Position numbers and translations under genes: made by a program. The notes under the pieces were generated by a model. That model was not told the DNA's origin and searched no databases. It worked only from the letters and a program-made list of their open reading frames with translations. From an uncultured Eubacteriales bacterium (GTDB lineage Bacteria; Bacillota; Clostridia; Oscillospirales; UBA644), in contig CAKSFN010000018.1 of NCBI GenBank assembly GCA_934454405.1, forward strand, positions 1 to 39,152: a stretch of DNA of 39,152 bases. Direction: 5' to 3'. The first letter of the stretch is position 1; every line of letters begins with the position of its first letter. Positions 1-8,172 of this stretch are shown here, in pieces.

Positions 1-50
1 CAGCCATGGATTCGATTCACCCATTCTGAACCTTTTTTCCTATCCCCAAA

Positions 51-86
51 GGGGCTGTAAAAAAACTTGCGTTTTTTTACAGCCCC
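51..86. repeat. Dispersed hairpin repeat, copy 1 (terminator-like)
   Basis: A perfect 16-base inverted repeat (51-66 against 71-86) with a 4-base loop. The arms read GGGGCTGTAAAAAAAC and its complement. It is preceded by a T-run and CTATCCCCAAA. The same flank and arm design recur at 22,691-22,748 and, interrupted, at 20,715-20,796, so this is a repeat family and not a one-off terminator. The A/T run inside the stem would give a U-rich 3' arm on either strand, so it could end transcription in both directions. Confidence 0.75.
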
Positions 87-165
87 GCAGCTATGAAAAA
101 GCTTGTTTTTCGATTAAAGACTAAGATAAAAAACCTGTTTTCGGAAAGGCGATATTCCTTTTTTA

Positions 166-759
166 TTGCAGTTTTGTATTTTTGCGGCCTGTCGTTTTTC
201 GGATTTGAAAAAAGCCGCCGAGGAATTGAAGAAACTTGTGTTTGATATGCTCGGCGAAGAGGGCGCGAAAAAAGCCCGCAAGGAAATGCGGGCGCGGGGA
301 TATGCGGAAGATGTTATAGATTCGGAGATAGTGGCGGATTCGCTTTTTGACGTGCTTTCCGAAAAAGGCATAATCAAAGAGATGTCGAAAGAAACGCGTG
401 TGTCGGTTGCAGATATGCTTCGTCATCTTTCCGACAGTATACGGGAAATGCTTTCACGCCTGACCGGCACGGAAACGTGGAGAATAGAACTGCGCGACAA
501 GGCGACGAATTACAGACATCTTTCAAATATGTTTATGAACGCCATGGACACGGCGGCGGACGACGTGCAGCGTGCGGAACTTGTGGATGATATAAGGGGA
601 AGACAGAATGAAGCAGATAAAAAACTTTCAGTAAGATATTCTTTAAGTAAGAATGTTGAATTGGACATAGACCGTACTTTAAGCGAAAAAAGTATTCGTG
701 AAGATATCAAATATATAAAAAGGTCAAAGTTGAAGAAAAACGGAAGAAAATTTAAATAA
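166..759 (+). pseudogene. Fragment of a phage/ICE large polyvalent (MuF-like) protein
   Basis: An open frame of 197 codons. The first dozen residues look like chance read-through, and recognisable sequence begins near SDLKKAAEELKK. Residues about 50-130 (…VADSLFDVLSEKG… with a long amphipathic helical stretch ending in NAMDTAAD) followed by KLSVRYSLSKNVELDID resemble the segment that precedes the C-terminal effector domain in large polyvalent proteins of Clostridia phages and integrative elements. Such proteins are normally well over 1000 residues; this piece has neither their N-terminal enzymatic part nor a complete C-terminal domain and ends in a lysine-rich tail. No ribosome binding site is visible before the ATG. 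I read it as a relic of a mobile element beside a hairpin repeat. The family assignment is from memory of sequence style, not a search. Confidence 0.5.
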
Positions 760-790
760 ACGGTTTATATTTTTCCGTTTTTCTTATTTT
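758..790 (+). terminator. Weak intrinsic terminator
   Basis: A short stem AAACGG (758-763) pairs with CCGTTT (775-780) across a 10-base AT loop and is followed by a T-rich stretch to 790. It separates the relic gene from the citrate operon promoter. Confidence 0.45.
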
Positions 791-793
791 TAC

Positions 794-822
794 TTGACAA
801 CTACGATGAATGCGTGTATAAT
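794..822 (+). promoter_or_regulatory. Sigma-A promoter of the citrate/2-oxoglutarate operon
   Basis: Perfect consensus hexamers: TTGACA at 794-799 and TATAAT at 817-822, spaced exactly 17 bases. The first start codon lies at 896, leaving a leader of about 65 bases. A promoter this close to consensus usually needs a repressor, which fits the palindrome lying across the -10. Confidence 0.85.
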
Positions 823-832
823 TGTATACAGA
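815..832. promoter_or_regulatory. Candidate GntR/FCD operator overlapping the -10
   Basis: TGTATA (815-820), four bases, then TATACA (825-830) form an exact inverted repeat over the -10 hexamer. Within it ATTGTATACAGA (821-832) matches the TTGTATACAA type of site bound by FadR/FCD-subfamily GntR repressors at 9 of 10 positions. A GntR/FCD regulator is the second gene of this operon, so autoregulation is the simplest reading. I found no second copy between genes in the window. Confidence 0.6.
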
Positions 833-895
833 AATACCTGAATGTGAATATGTTGTGATTTTATGATGCCGACATTCGAAAGGGAGGACAAAAAA

Positions 896-2269
896 ATGCT
901 TGAAATTTCGGGAAAAACCAATCTGCTCGAACAGAAGAGTTACAAATATTCTCTTCAAGATATTCCCGACCCGAACCTTTACAGGGATATTTATCCGTAT
1001 GAAGCCGTTCCGAAGATTGCGTTCAACCACCGCCGTGTGCCTATGGGTATGCCTGAGGAAATATGGATAACGGACACTTCTCTTCGCGACGGACAGCAAT
1101 CTGTCGAACCTTATACGGTAGATCAGATAGTTCAACTTTACAAGTTGATGTCAAAACTCGGCGGTCCTTACGGAATAATCCGTCAGACGGAGTTTTTCAT
1201 ATACAGCAAAAAGGATAGGGAAGCCGTTGAAAAATGCATGGAACTCGGTCTTCGTTTTCCCGAAATCACCACATGGATAAGGGCGACGAAAAACGACTTC
1301 AAGCTCGTCCGCGATATGGGAATACGCGAAACGGGCATACTTGTCAGCTGCTCCGATTATCATATATTCAAAAAAATGAAGATGACGCGCAAACAGTGCA
1401 TGGATTATTATCTCGCAACCGTTGCGGAGGCTTTTGAGGCGGACGTTATGCCGCGTTGTCACCTTGAAGACATAACACGCGCGGACTTTTACGGCTTTGT
1501 TGTTCCGTTTGTCAATGAATTGATGAAGATGAGCCGCGATGCGGGCATACCCGTTCGAATCCGTGCCTGCGACACTATGGGTTACGGCGTTCCGTATCCC
1601 GAGGTTGCGCTTCCGCGTTCCGTCCCCGGCATAGTTTACGGCCTTCAACACTATTCGGATGTTAAATCCGACATGCTTGAATGGCACGGTCACAATGACT
1701 TTTATAAGGCTGTCGCGAACGCTTCCACCGCATGGCTTTACGGTGCGTGCGCCGTCAACTGCTCATTGCTCGGCATAGGCGAAAGAACGGGAAACATTCC
1801 GCTTGAAGCGATGGTTATGGAATATGCGTCTCTTCGCGGTTCGCTTGACGGTATGGACACTTCCGTCATAACCGAGATCGCGGAATTTTTTGAAAAGGAT
1901 ATAGGTTATAAAATTCCGCCGATGACGCCGTTCGTCGGAGAAAACTTCAATGTTACCCGCGCGGGCATTCACGCCGACGGTATTTTGAAAGATGAAGAAA
2001 TATATAATATTTTCGATACGGAAAAAATCCTTAACCGTCCTGCGGCTGTCGTTGTTTCGAAAACGTCTGGGCTCGCGGGAATAGCGTATTGGATAAATTC
2101 CCATTACAGGCTGCCGGACGACAAAAAGGTTGACAAGCGCGATCCCGTTGTTCAGAAAATGAAAGAATGGGTCGATAAAGAATATGAGGACGGCAGATCC
2201 ACGGCTCTTTCAAATAAGGAACTCGAGGCGAAATTCAGAGAATTCAGCGAGGAGGAAGAAAAGAAATGA
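896..2269 (+). CDS. Re-type citrate synthase (isopropylmalate/homocitrate synthase family)
   Basis: Likely condenses oxaloacetate and acetyl-CoA to citrate with Re-face stereochemistry, as in anaerobes such as Clostridium kluyveri. The 457-residue protein has the DRE-TIM barrel signature DTSLRDGQQ at residues 60-68 and the metal-binding HGH at 264-266 (in EWHGHND). It lacks the long C-terminal leucine-regulatory domain of LeuA. The ATG at 896 is chosen over the upstream ATG at 863 because AGGGAGG lies at 881-887. It is the first gene of an operon and overlaps the regulator gene by ATGA. Aconitase and isocitrate dehydrogenase in the same operon argue for citrate, not homocitrate, as product. 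Homocitrate synthase is the main alternative. Confidence 0.85.
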   Translation: MLEISGKTNLLEQKSYKYSLQDIPDPNLYRDIYPYEAVPKIAFNHRRVPMGMPEEIWITDTSLRDGQQSVEPYTVDQIVQLYKLMSKLGGPYGIIRQTEFFIYSKKDREAVEKCMELGLRFPEITTWIRATKNDFKLVRDMGIRETGILVSCSDYHIFKKMKMTRKQCMDYYLATVAEAFEADVMPRCHLEDITRADFYGFVVPFVNELMKMSRDAGIPVRIRACDTMGYGVPYPEVALPRSVPGIVYGLQHYSDVKSDMLEWHGHNDFYKAVANASTAWLYGACAVNCSLLGIGERTGNIPLEAMVMEYASLRGSLDGMDTSVITEIAEFFEKDIGYKIPPMTPFVGENFNVTRAGIHADGILKDEEIYNIFDTEKILNRPAAVVVSKTSGLAGIAYWINSHYRLPDDKKVDKRDPVVQKMKEWVDKEYEDGRSTALSNKELEAKFREFSEEEEKK

Positions 2270-2916
2270 TGAATGAACACAAAACCGTTTCCATAGCGGA
2301 TCAGATTTTCGAACAACTCGAACGCGAAATTCTTGCGGGCGAGTATGAACGCGGCGAGATTTTAACGGAAGCTAAGCTTTCCGAAAAACTCGGCGTCAGC
2401 AGAACGCCCATCCGCGAAGCTCTTCGCCGCCTTGCGCAGGAGCATATAATAATTGAAACGACACGCGGCGCAAGCGTTGTAGGTATAAATAAGGATGATA
2501 TGCGCGATATGTACGACATCCGTATGAGGCTTGAAGGTTTTGCCGCATACAAGGCCGCACGGAACCGCACGGAAGAAGATGTTGAAAAACTTCGGCAAAT
2601 TCTTGATTTGCAGGAGTTTTACACGCAGAAGCACGATGCGGACAATATAAAAAATTTCGATACGGATTTCCATTCCGAAATGTATCGCTGTTCCAAGAGC
2701 CAAAATTTGTATTATACGCTTGAACCTCTTCATAAAAAAGGCGTAAAATACAGAAAGGCTTCCGTTGCGCGAACGGATAACGCGGAGCAGTCGTTTGAAG
2801 AACACAAAGCCATTTTCGAAGCGATTGCCGCGGGCGACCCCGAAGCGGCGGAAAAGGCGGCATTGAAACATATAGAAAACGCAAGAGATCGTTTGTTCAA
2901 AGAGGAGAATAAATAA
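2266..2916 (+). CDS. GntR-family regulator, FCD subfamily
   Basis: A 216-residue regulator: a winged helix-turn-helix at residues about 8-75 (EAKLSEKLGVSRTPIREALR is the recognition region) and an all-helical FCD ligand domain at about 80-210. The FCD domain keeps the metal/ligand residues in FDTDFHSEMY and a later EEHKAIFEAI histidine. FCD regulators usually sense organic acids; citrate or a related acid is my inference from the operon. It starts by ATGA overlap with the citrate synthase gene and is followed one base later by aconitase. The palindrome at 815-832 is its likely binding site, giving feedback control of the pathway. Confidence 0.85.
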   Translation: MMNEHKTVSIADQIFEQLEREILAGEYERGEILTEAKLSEKLGVSRTPIREALRRLAQEHIIIETTRGASVVGINKDDMRDMYDIRMRLEGFAAYKAARNRTEEDVEKLRQILDLQEFYTQKHDADNIKNFDTDFHSEMYRCSKSQNLYYTLEPLHKKGVKYRKASVARTDNAEQSFEEHKAIFEAIAAGDPEAAEKAALKHIENARDRLFKEENK

Positions 2917-2917
2917 A

Positions 2918-4849
2918 ATGGGATTGACGATAGCGCAGAAGATAATTAAAGATCATCTTATATCCGGAGATATGACAGTCGGTAGCGAGGTCGCGCTCCG
3001 AATAGACCAGACTCTGACGCAGGACGCAACGGGAACCATGGCATATCTCGAATTTGAGTCCATGGGTATTCCCAGAGTGAGAACCGAGAAGTCTGTTGCA
3101 TATATCGACCACAACACTCTGCAATCGGGTTTTGAAAATGCCGACGACCACAGGTATATTCAATCCGTTGCAAAAAAACACGGACTTTATTTTTCAAGAC
3201 CGGGTAACGGAATTTGCCATCAAGTCCATCTTGAACGGTTCGGCAAACCCGGCAAAACGCTTATCGGTTCAGACAGCCACACTCCGACGGGCGGCGGCAT
3301 AGGTATGCTTGCTTTCGGTGCGGGCGGACTTGACGTTGCGGTCGCAATGGGCGGCGGCGCATATTACATAACGATGCCCAAAATGTATAAGGTGGAGCTT
3401 ACGGGCAAATTGCAGGATTTTGTTACGGCAAAAGACGTGAGCCTTGAAATTTTACGTATTCTTTCCGTTAAAGGCGGCGTCGGCGCAATTATCGAATGGG
3501 GCGGCGAGGGCATAAAAACGCTGTCCGTCCCCGAAAGAGCGACCATTACGAATATGGGAACGGAGCTCGGCGCGACAACGTCGATATTCCCGTCCGACGA
3601 AATTACGAAAGCGTTTCTTGAAGCCGAGGGCAGGGGCGATGATTGGAAGCCTCTTGCCTCCGACCCCGATGCCGAATACGATGCTGTTATAAAAATCGAC
3701 CTCTCAACGCTCAAACCGCTTATTGCCTGTCCGCATTCGCCAGACAATGTTGTAACCGTCGAGAGCCTTAAAGGAACAAAGGTCGATCAGGTATGTATCG
3801 GCTCATGCACAAACTCGTCGCTTCTTGACATGCTTAAAGTTGCGGCGCTTTTGAAGGGCAAGGTTATAGACCCGACGGTCAGCCTTTCCATTTCGCCCGG
3901 TTCAAAACAGGTGCTTGCGATGCTTGCCGATTGCGGCGCATTGACGGATATCATCTCCGCCGGCGCAAGACTTCTTGAATGCGCTTGCGGTCCGTGCATA
4001 GGCATGGGATTTTCTCCGAACAGCGCGGGCGTCAGCCTGAGAACGTTCAACAGAAACTTTGAGGGCAGAAGCGGCACAAAAGACGGAAAGGTTTATCTCG
4101 TTTCGCCCGAAACTGCCGTTGCGGCGGCGCTGACAGGGGAGATAACAGACCCGCGTCTTCTCGGAAAAATGCCTGAAATAAAGATGCCTGCGGCGTTCAG
4201 AATTGATGATTCCGCCGTGATCCCTCCCGCTGATGAAGAAACCGCAAAAACGCTTGAAGTGCTTCGCGGTCCGAATATAAAGAAATTCCCCGATACGTTC
4301 CCACAGGAGAACACACTTACAGCGCCGCTCATTCTCAAAGTCGGTGATAATATCACCACCGACCATATAATGCCCGCGGGCGCAAAAATTCTGCCCTATC
4401 GTTCCAATATTCCGCATCTTTCGCAGTTCTGTTTTGCGGTATGCGACGAGACTTTCCCCGAAAGAGCGAAAGCCGCGGGACGTTCCGTTATCGTCGGCGG
4501 TTCAAACTACGGGCAGGGTTCAAGCCGCGAACACGCCGCGCTCGTTCCTCTTTATCTCGGCGTCCGCGCAGTTGTTGCAAAGAGTTTTGCGAGAATCCAC
4601 GTCGCAAATCTGATAAACGTCGGCATTCTTCCTCTTACATTCAAGAACTCCGAAGATTACGACAGGCTGAACCTTAACGATACCCTCACTTTCTCCGATG
4701 TTCATTCGGGCATGGATAAAGGCGTTATTGTGATGAAGGACGAAACGACGGGCGAAAGTTTTGAACTGTCCTGTTCGTTCACGGAAAGACAGAAAGATAT
4801 TCTCAAAGCGGGCGGTCTGCTTGCATACACAAAGGAGCAGGGAAAATGA
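2918..4849 (+). CDS. Aconitate hydratase, Aquifex type
   Basis: Isomerises citrate to isocitrate through a [4Fe-4S] cluster. At 643 residues it matches the short Aquifex-type aconitases, not the ~900-residue AcnA. Cluster cysteines are visible at C297 (CIGSCTNS, 293-300) and C357/C360 (CACGPCIG). The C-terminal swivel domain carries GGSNYGQGSSREHAAL and KSFARIHVANLINVGILPL. AGAGGAG precedes the ATG. It sits between the regulator and isocitrate dehydrogenase and shares ATGA with the latter, so the two steps are translationally coupled. LeuC-type isopropylmalate isomerase is unlikely because the large and swivel domains are fused in one chain and no leucine genes are near. Confidence 0.92.
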   Translation: MGLTIAQKIIKDHLISGDMTVGSEVALRIDQTLTQDATGTMAYLEFESMGIPRVRTEKSVAYIDHNTLQSGFENADDHRYIQSVAKKHGLYFSRPGNGICHQVHLERFGKPGKTLIGSDSHTPTGGGIGMLAFGAGGLDVAVAMGGGAYYITMPKMYKVELTGKLQDFVTAKDVSLEILRILSVKGGVGAIIEWGGEGIKTLSVPERATITNMGTELGATTSIFPSDEITKAFLEAEGRGDDWKPLASDPDAEYDAVIKIDLSTLKPLIACPHSPDNVVTVESLKGTKVDQVCIGSCTNSSLLDMLKVAALLKGKVIDPTVSLSISPGSKQVLAMLADCGALTDIISAGARLLECACGPCIGMGFSPNSAGVSLRTFNRNFEGRSGTKDGKVYLVSPETAVAAALTGEITDPRLLGKMPEIKMPAAFRIDDSAVIPPADEETAKTLEVLRGPNIKKFPDTFPQENTLTAPLILKVGDNITTDHIMPAGAKILPYRSNIPHLSQFCFAVCDETFPERAKAAGRSVIVGGSNYGQGSSREHAALVPLYLGVRAVVAKSFARIHVANLINVGILPLTFKNSEDYDRLNLNDTLTFSDVHSGMDKGVIVMKDETTGESFELSCSFTERQKDILKAGGLLAYTKEQGK

Positions 4850-5988
4850 TTGAAAATCAGATAAAATCGGCGGTTGAGCATTACGAGACCCTTTTGCGCA
4901 AACAGCTTGCGAGAGTTGACGAGATGGAAAAGGGCGCGCAAGCGACCGACCTATCAAAAAAAGAAAAGATAGTTATCGGCGTTATCGGAGGCGACGGCAT
5001 AGGTCCGATAATCGTTGAACAGGCAAAGCGCGTTCTTGATATTCTTCTTGAAAAAGAGATAGCGACGGGGCATGTCGAAATCCGTGAAATAGGCGGACTT
5101 ACAATAGAAAACAGGCTTGCGCTCGGACAGTCCGTTCCCACGGAAACGCTTGCGGAAATCAAAAAATGCGATGTGCTTCTGAAAGGTCCCACAACGACCC
5201 CGAAGGGCGGCACGATGGAAAGTGCCAACGTAACGCTTCGCCGCGAACTTGACCTTTATGCAAACGTGCGTCCCGTTTCCGTTCCCGAAAAGGGCATTGA
5301 TTGGACATTCTACCGTGAAAACACAGAGGGTGAATATGTTCTCGGCAGCAGCGGTATCGAAATCCTCGGCAAACTTGCGATGGATTTCAAGGTCACGACC
5401 GACCTCGGAACACGCAGAATAGCGCGCGCGGCGTTTGAATTTGCACGCAGAGAGGGTAAGAACAATGTAGCGATAGTCACAAAGGCAAACATCATGAAAA
5501 AGACCGACGGTAATTTCTCCCGAATCTGCCATGAGGTTGCGGCGGACTATCCCGAAATAGAGACAGAGGACTGGTACATTGACATCATGGCGGCAAATCT
5601 CGTCAATGAAAGCATTCGTTCGAAGTTCAAAGTCTTTGTTCTTCCTAATCTGTACGGAGATATCATTACCGATGAAGCGGCACAGATACAGGGCGGCGTA
5701 GGCACTGCGGGCAGCGCAAATATGGGCGACAGATATTCGATGTTCGAAGCCATTCACGGCTCTGCTCCGAGAATGATTGAAGAGGGTATAGGAGATTACG
5801 CAAACCCGTCCTCGATTTTCAAGGCGGCTGAAATGATGCTTTCGCATTGCGGACTTTCCGAAGCGGCGAAACGTCTTTCCGATGCGCTTACGGTCTGCAA
5901 CGAAACCGAAAAACGCGTTGTCGTTACAGGCGACCGCGACGGCGCGACCTGCAAAGAGTTTGCGGATTATGTAATCGAAAAACTCTGA
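4846..5988 (+). CDS. Isocitrate dehydrogenase (isocitrate/isopropylmalate family)
   Basis: Oxidatively decarboxylates isocitrate to 2-oxoglutarate, the carbon skeleton for glutamate. The 380-residue chain has a 40-residue, probably helical N-terminal extension before the Rossmann-like GGDGIGP (48-54). It then shows the family motif FYRENTEGEY, the KANIMKKTDG segment and the metal-binding NLYGDIITDEAAQ. Cofactor choice (NAD or NADP) cannot be told safely. The start at 4846 overlaps the aconitase stop and has AAGGAG upstream. As last gene of the operon it is followed by a strong hairpin at 6007-6040. 3-isopropylmalate or tartrate dehydrogenase are family alternatives, but the aconitase neighbour favours isocitrate. 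Confidence 0.85.
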   Translation: MIENQIKSAVEHYETLLRKQLARVDEMEKGAQATDLSKKEKIVIGVIGGDGIGPIIVEQAKRVLDILLEKEIATGHVEIREIGGLTIENRLALGQSVPTETLAEIKKCDVLLKGPTTTPKGGTMESANVTLRRELDLYANVRPVSVPEKGIDWTFYRENTEGEYVLGSSGIEILGKLAMDFKVTTDLGTRRIARAAFEFARREGKNNVAIVTKANIMKKTDGNFSRICHEVAADYPEIETEDWYIDIMAANLVNESIRSKFKVFVLPNLYGDIITDEAAQIQGGVGTAGSANMGDRYSMFEAIHGSAPRMIEEGIGDYANPSSIFKAAEMMLSHCGLSEAAKRLSDALTVCNETEKRVVVTGDRDGATCKEFADYVIEKL

Positions 5989-6006
5989 AAATATTAAAAA
6001 GAAGAA

Positions 6007-6040
6007 AGACTCCTGCGGAAAAATACTTCCGCAGGAGTCT
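6007..6040. terminator. Bidirectional terminator between icd and the radA operon
   Basis: A perfect 14-base stem (6007-6020 with 6027-6040) and a 6-base loop. Read on the minus strand the hairpin is followed by TTTCTTCTTTTT, a good terminator for the minus-strand gene ending at 6056. On the plus strand the T-run is poor. Confidence 0.75.
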
Positions 6041-6055
6041 GCTGTATTGCAATTA

Positions 6056-6670
6056 TTATTCTTGTTTTTCTTTCTCCGAGTTCTCTTCGTCCAAGGCTTC
6101 TGCTTCCTCCGCATTTTCTTCGGGTAAAACGTCCGTTTCAGCAGAGTTATCATCGGCCGCCGTTTTCGCAACCGTTTCGTTTTCTTCGGACGCCTGTTCG
6201 GGCTCCTCTGTTTTGTCCGCTTTTGTGTCCGCCCTGTTCGGCGCCGGCATAATCGGCGTTTCACCGTTTGAAATGTCAGTGAGAGCCTGCGACATAAGTT
6301 TTTCAAACCTGCGCGGACGAACAAGAAAACATATCGCGCCGAATACGAGCAGGATAAAGGCGACAAGGCTGTAGATCGGATAATCCCTGAGCAGCGCGAG
6401 AGTGAAAAATCCCGTTATAGCCATATAAATGAACCAAAACACCTTATCGGAGGTCGGTTTCGTGTGGCGGTATTCTATTCGGCAATTGCCGTTTTCGTCG
6501 GTGGAATATGACCCCTTTATCACGGAGTCGCTTCTGTCCGCGTTTTTGAGAGAAAATACCCCGTCTCCTATTCTGCCGTAGAAAGAGCCTCCCTCGGTCG
6601 CTTTTTTGCCGACTTTTTCCGAAAAACGCTTTTCAAATTCTTCGACGGAAACAGTAGTGTTAAGTGTCAT
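6056..6670 (-). CDS. Two-TM membrane protein with acidic tail, unknown function
   Basis: I do not recognise a named family. The 204-residue protein has a ~70-residue soluble N-terminal part with a TVSVEEFEKRF opening. Two membrane helices follow (around FWFIYMAITGFFTLALL and IYSLVAFILLVFGAICFLV), then a basic RPRRFEK stop and a ~70-residue low-complexity tail rich in Glu, Asp and Ala. The start is placed at 6670, with AGGAG nine bases upstream; the in-frame ATG at 6679 touches that ribosome binding site and is less likely. It follows radA with a gap of only about a dozen bases, so it is co-transcribed with radA, and it ends at the hairpin at 6007-6040. Confidence 0.7.
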   Translation of the reverse strand: MTLNTTVSVEEFEKRFSEKVGKKATEGGSFYGRIGDGVFSLKNADRSDSVIKGSYSTDENGNCRIEYRHTKPTSDKVFWFIYMAITGFFTLALLRDYPIYSLVAFILLVFGAICFLVRPRRFEKLMSQALTDISNGETPIMPAPNRADTKADKTEEPEQASEENETVAKTAADDNSAETDVLPEENAEEAEALDEENSEKEKQE

Positions 6671-6682
6671 TGTCAGCATCTC

Positions 6683-8032
6683 CTAAATCTTATTGAATGT
6701 GTCTTTTATCGAATATACGGGTATCAGCTCCGTAATTGTTTTAATATGCGAGAGCTTGTTCCTTGCGGGAACGATGCATCTTTTGAAGCCGAGTTTTTCC
6801 GCTTCCGCAATGCGTTTTTCTATACCCGAAACCGCCCGTATCTCTCCCGCAAGTCCTATCTCCCCGATGAGCGCGGTATCGTCGGGAATGATGAAGTCTT
6901 TCAGCGCCGACGCGACCGCACAGGCGACCGCAAGATCCGCGGCGGGCTCGTCAAGTTTCAAACCTCCGATAACATTGCAGTAAACGTCGCTCGTTCCGAA
7001 AAACATTCCGCAGCGTTTTTCAAGCACCGCTATCAGCAGATTCAGGCGGCTGTAATCGAACCCCGTTGAAACGCGGCGCGGTGACGGGAACGGCGTGGGC
7101 GCGACGAGTGCCTGAACCTCCGCGCATATCGGACGCGAGCCTTCGAGAACGCAGGTTGTCGCTATACCCGAAACATTCGTCGGTTTTCCCTGTAAGAATA
7201 CGGTAGACGGATTTTTAACTTCCGTCAACCCCTCGTTCGTCATCTCAAAAACGCCGACCTCGTTAGTTGAGCCGTATCTGTTTTTTATTGCGCGCAGAAT
7301 GCGGCAGTCAAGAGTTCTTTCTCCCTCGAAATAGAGAACCGCGTCAACCATGTGTTCCATAACTTTCGGTCCTGCGATGGAACCCTCTTTATTGACATGC
7401 CCGACTATGAAAACGGGAACATTGCTGTCCTTTGCGAGGTGCATAAGCAGATTTGTGCATTCGCGCACCTGCGGAACGGAACCGGGGGAGGACTGCATAT
7501 CGTCGCGGGACATCGTTTGTATCGAATCGACGATGACAAGCCCCGGTTTTTCTGCAAGAACCGCGGCGCAGACCGCACCTATATCCGTTTCCGAAAGAAT
7601 GGAAAGCCTGTCGGTCGTAACACCGAGACGGTTTGCGCGCAGTTTAATCTGTCCCGGAGATTCCTCTCCTGCAACGTACAGGATATCCGTATCGATATTT
7701 GCGCACATCTGCAAAAGTATCGTCGATTTTCCGATGCCGGGCTCGCCGCTCACGAGAACGACGGAGCCTTTTACGATGCCGCCGCCGAGAACCCTGTTCA
7801 GCTCGGAAATGCCCGTGTCCGTTCTCTCGTCGCTTTCTTTTCCTATCTGCGACAGCCGCAGGCTTTTTGCGGGAATCTTCGCTTTTTGTGTGTTCTTCTG
7901 CGAGAATTCAACGGGCGCTGCAAGTTCTTCCGTCAGCGTGTTCCACGCGCCGCAGTTTTGACATTGTCCCGACCATTTCGCGGCTTCCGCGCCGCACTCG
8001 GAACATATATAAACGGTCTTTGTTTTCGCCAT
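6683..8032 (-). CDS. radA: DNA repair protein RadA
   Basis: A RecA-like, DnaB-type branch-migration ATPase used in homologous recombination. The 449-residue protein has a C4 zinc finger (C10, C13, C24, C27), Walker A GEPGIGKST, the RadA-specific KNRYGST motif and a Lon-protease-like C-terminal domain lacking proteolytic function. AAAGGAG precedes the ATG by ten bases. It is transcribed from a near-consensus promoter (8062-8090) back to back with the glucokinase promoter. The membrane protein downstream is in the same transcript. Confidence 0.95.
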   Translation of the reverse strand: MAKTKTVYICSECGAEAAKWSGQCQNCGAWNTLTEELAAPVEFSQKNTQKAKIPAKSLRLSQIGKESDERTDTGISELNRVLGGGIVKGSVVLVSGEPGIGKSTILLQMCANIDTDILYVAGEESPGQIKLRANRLGVTTDRLSILSETDIGAVCAAVLAEKPGLVIVDSIQTMSRDDMQSSPGSVPQVRECTNLLMHLAKDSNVPVFIVGHVNKEGSIAGPKVMEHMVDAVLYFEGERTLDCRILRAIKNRYGSTNEVGVFEMTNEGLTEVKNPSTVFLQGKPTNVSGIATTCVLEGSRPICAEVQALVAPTPFPSPRRVSTGFDYSRLNLLIAVLEKRCGMFFGTSDVYCNVIGGLKLDEPAADLAVACAVASALKDFIIPDDTALIGEIGLAGEIRAVSGIEKRIAEAEKLGFKRCIVPARNKLSHIKTITELIPVYSIKDTFNKI

Positions 8033-8061
8033 TTTTTCGCGCTCCTTTGTTTCCTGTGCTG

Positions 8062-8090
8062 ATTATATCATATCCGAACGGGGATTTCAA
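8062..8090 (-). promoter_or_regulatory. radA promoter
   Basis: On the minus strand TTGAAA (plus coordinates 8085-8090), 17 bases, then TATAAT (8062-8067). It lies about 30 bases upstream of the radA start and 6 bases from the divergent glucokinase -35. Confidence 0.75.
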
Positions 8091-8095
8091 GTCCC

Positions 8096-8124
8096 TTGAC
8101 ATTTTTATACAATTATGATAAAAT
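8096..8124 (+). promoter_or_regulatory. Glucokinase operon promoter
   Basis: TTGACA (8096-8101), 17 bases, TAAAAT (8119-8124), 48 bases before the glucokinase ATG. It is divergent from the radA promoter, with only a few bases between the two -35 hexamers. Confidence 0.75.
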
Positions 8125-8172
8125 AAATTAATAGGAAATACGGGCTCGGTACCCGAAAAAGGAGCATTCGAT

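Noticed and set aside
896..2269. Annotation as 2-isopropylmalate synthase (leuA)
   Set aside because: No LeuA regulatory C-terminal domain, and the operon partners are aconitase and isocitrate dehydrogenase, not LeuCD/LeuB.
4954..6366. A 470-codon open frame on the minus strand opposite isocitrate dehydrogenase
   Set aside because: It is antisense to a well-supported gene, is low-complexity Arg/Lys-rich at the start and crosses a terminator. It arises from codon bias of the real gene.
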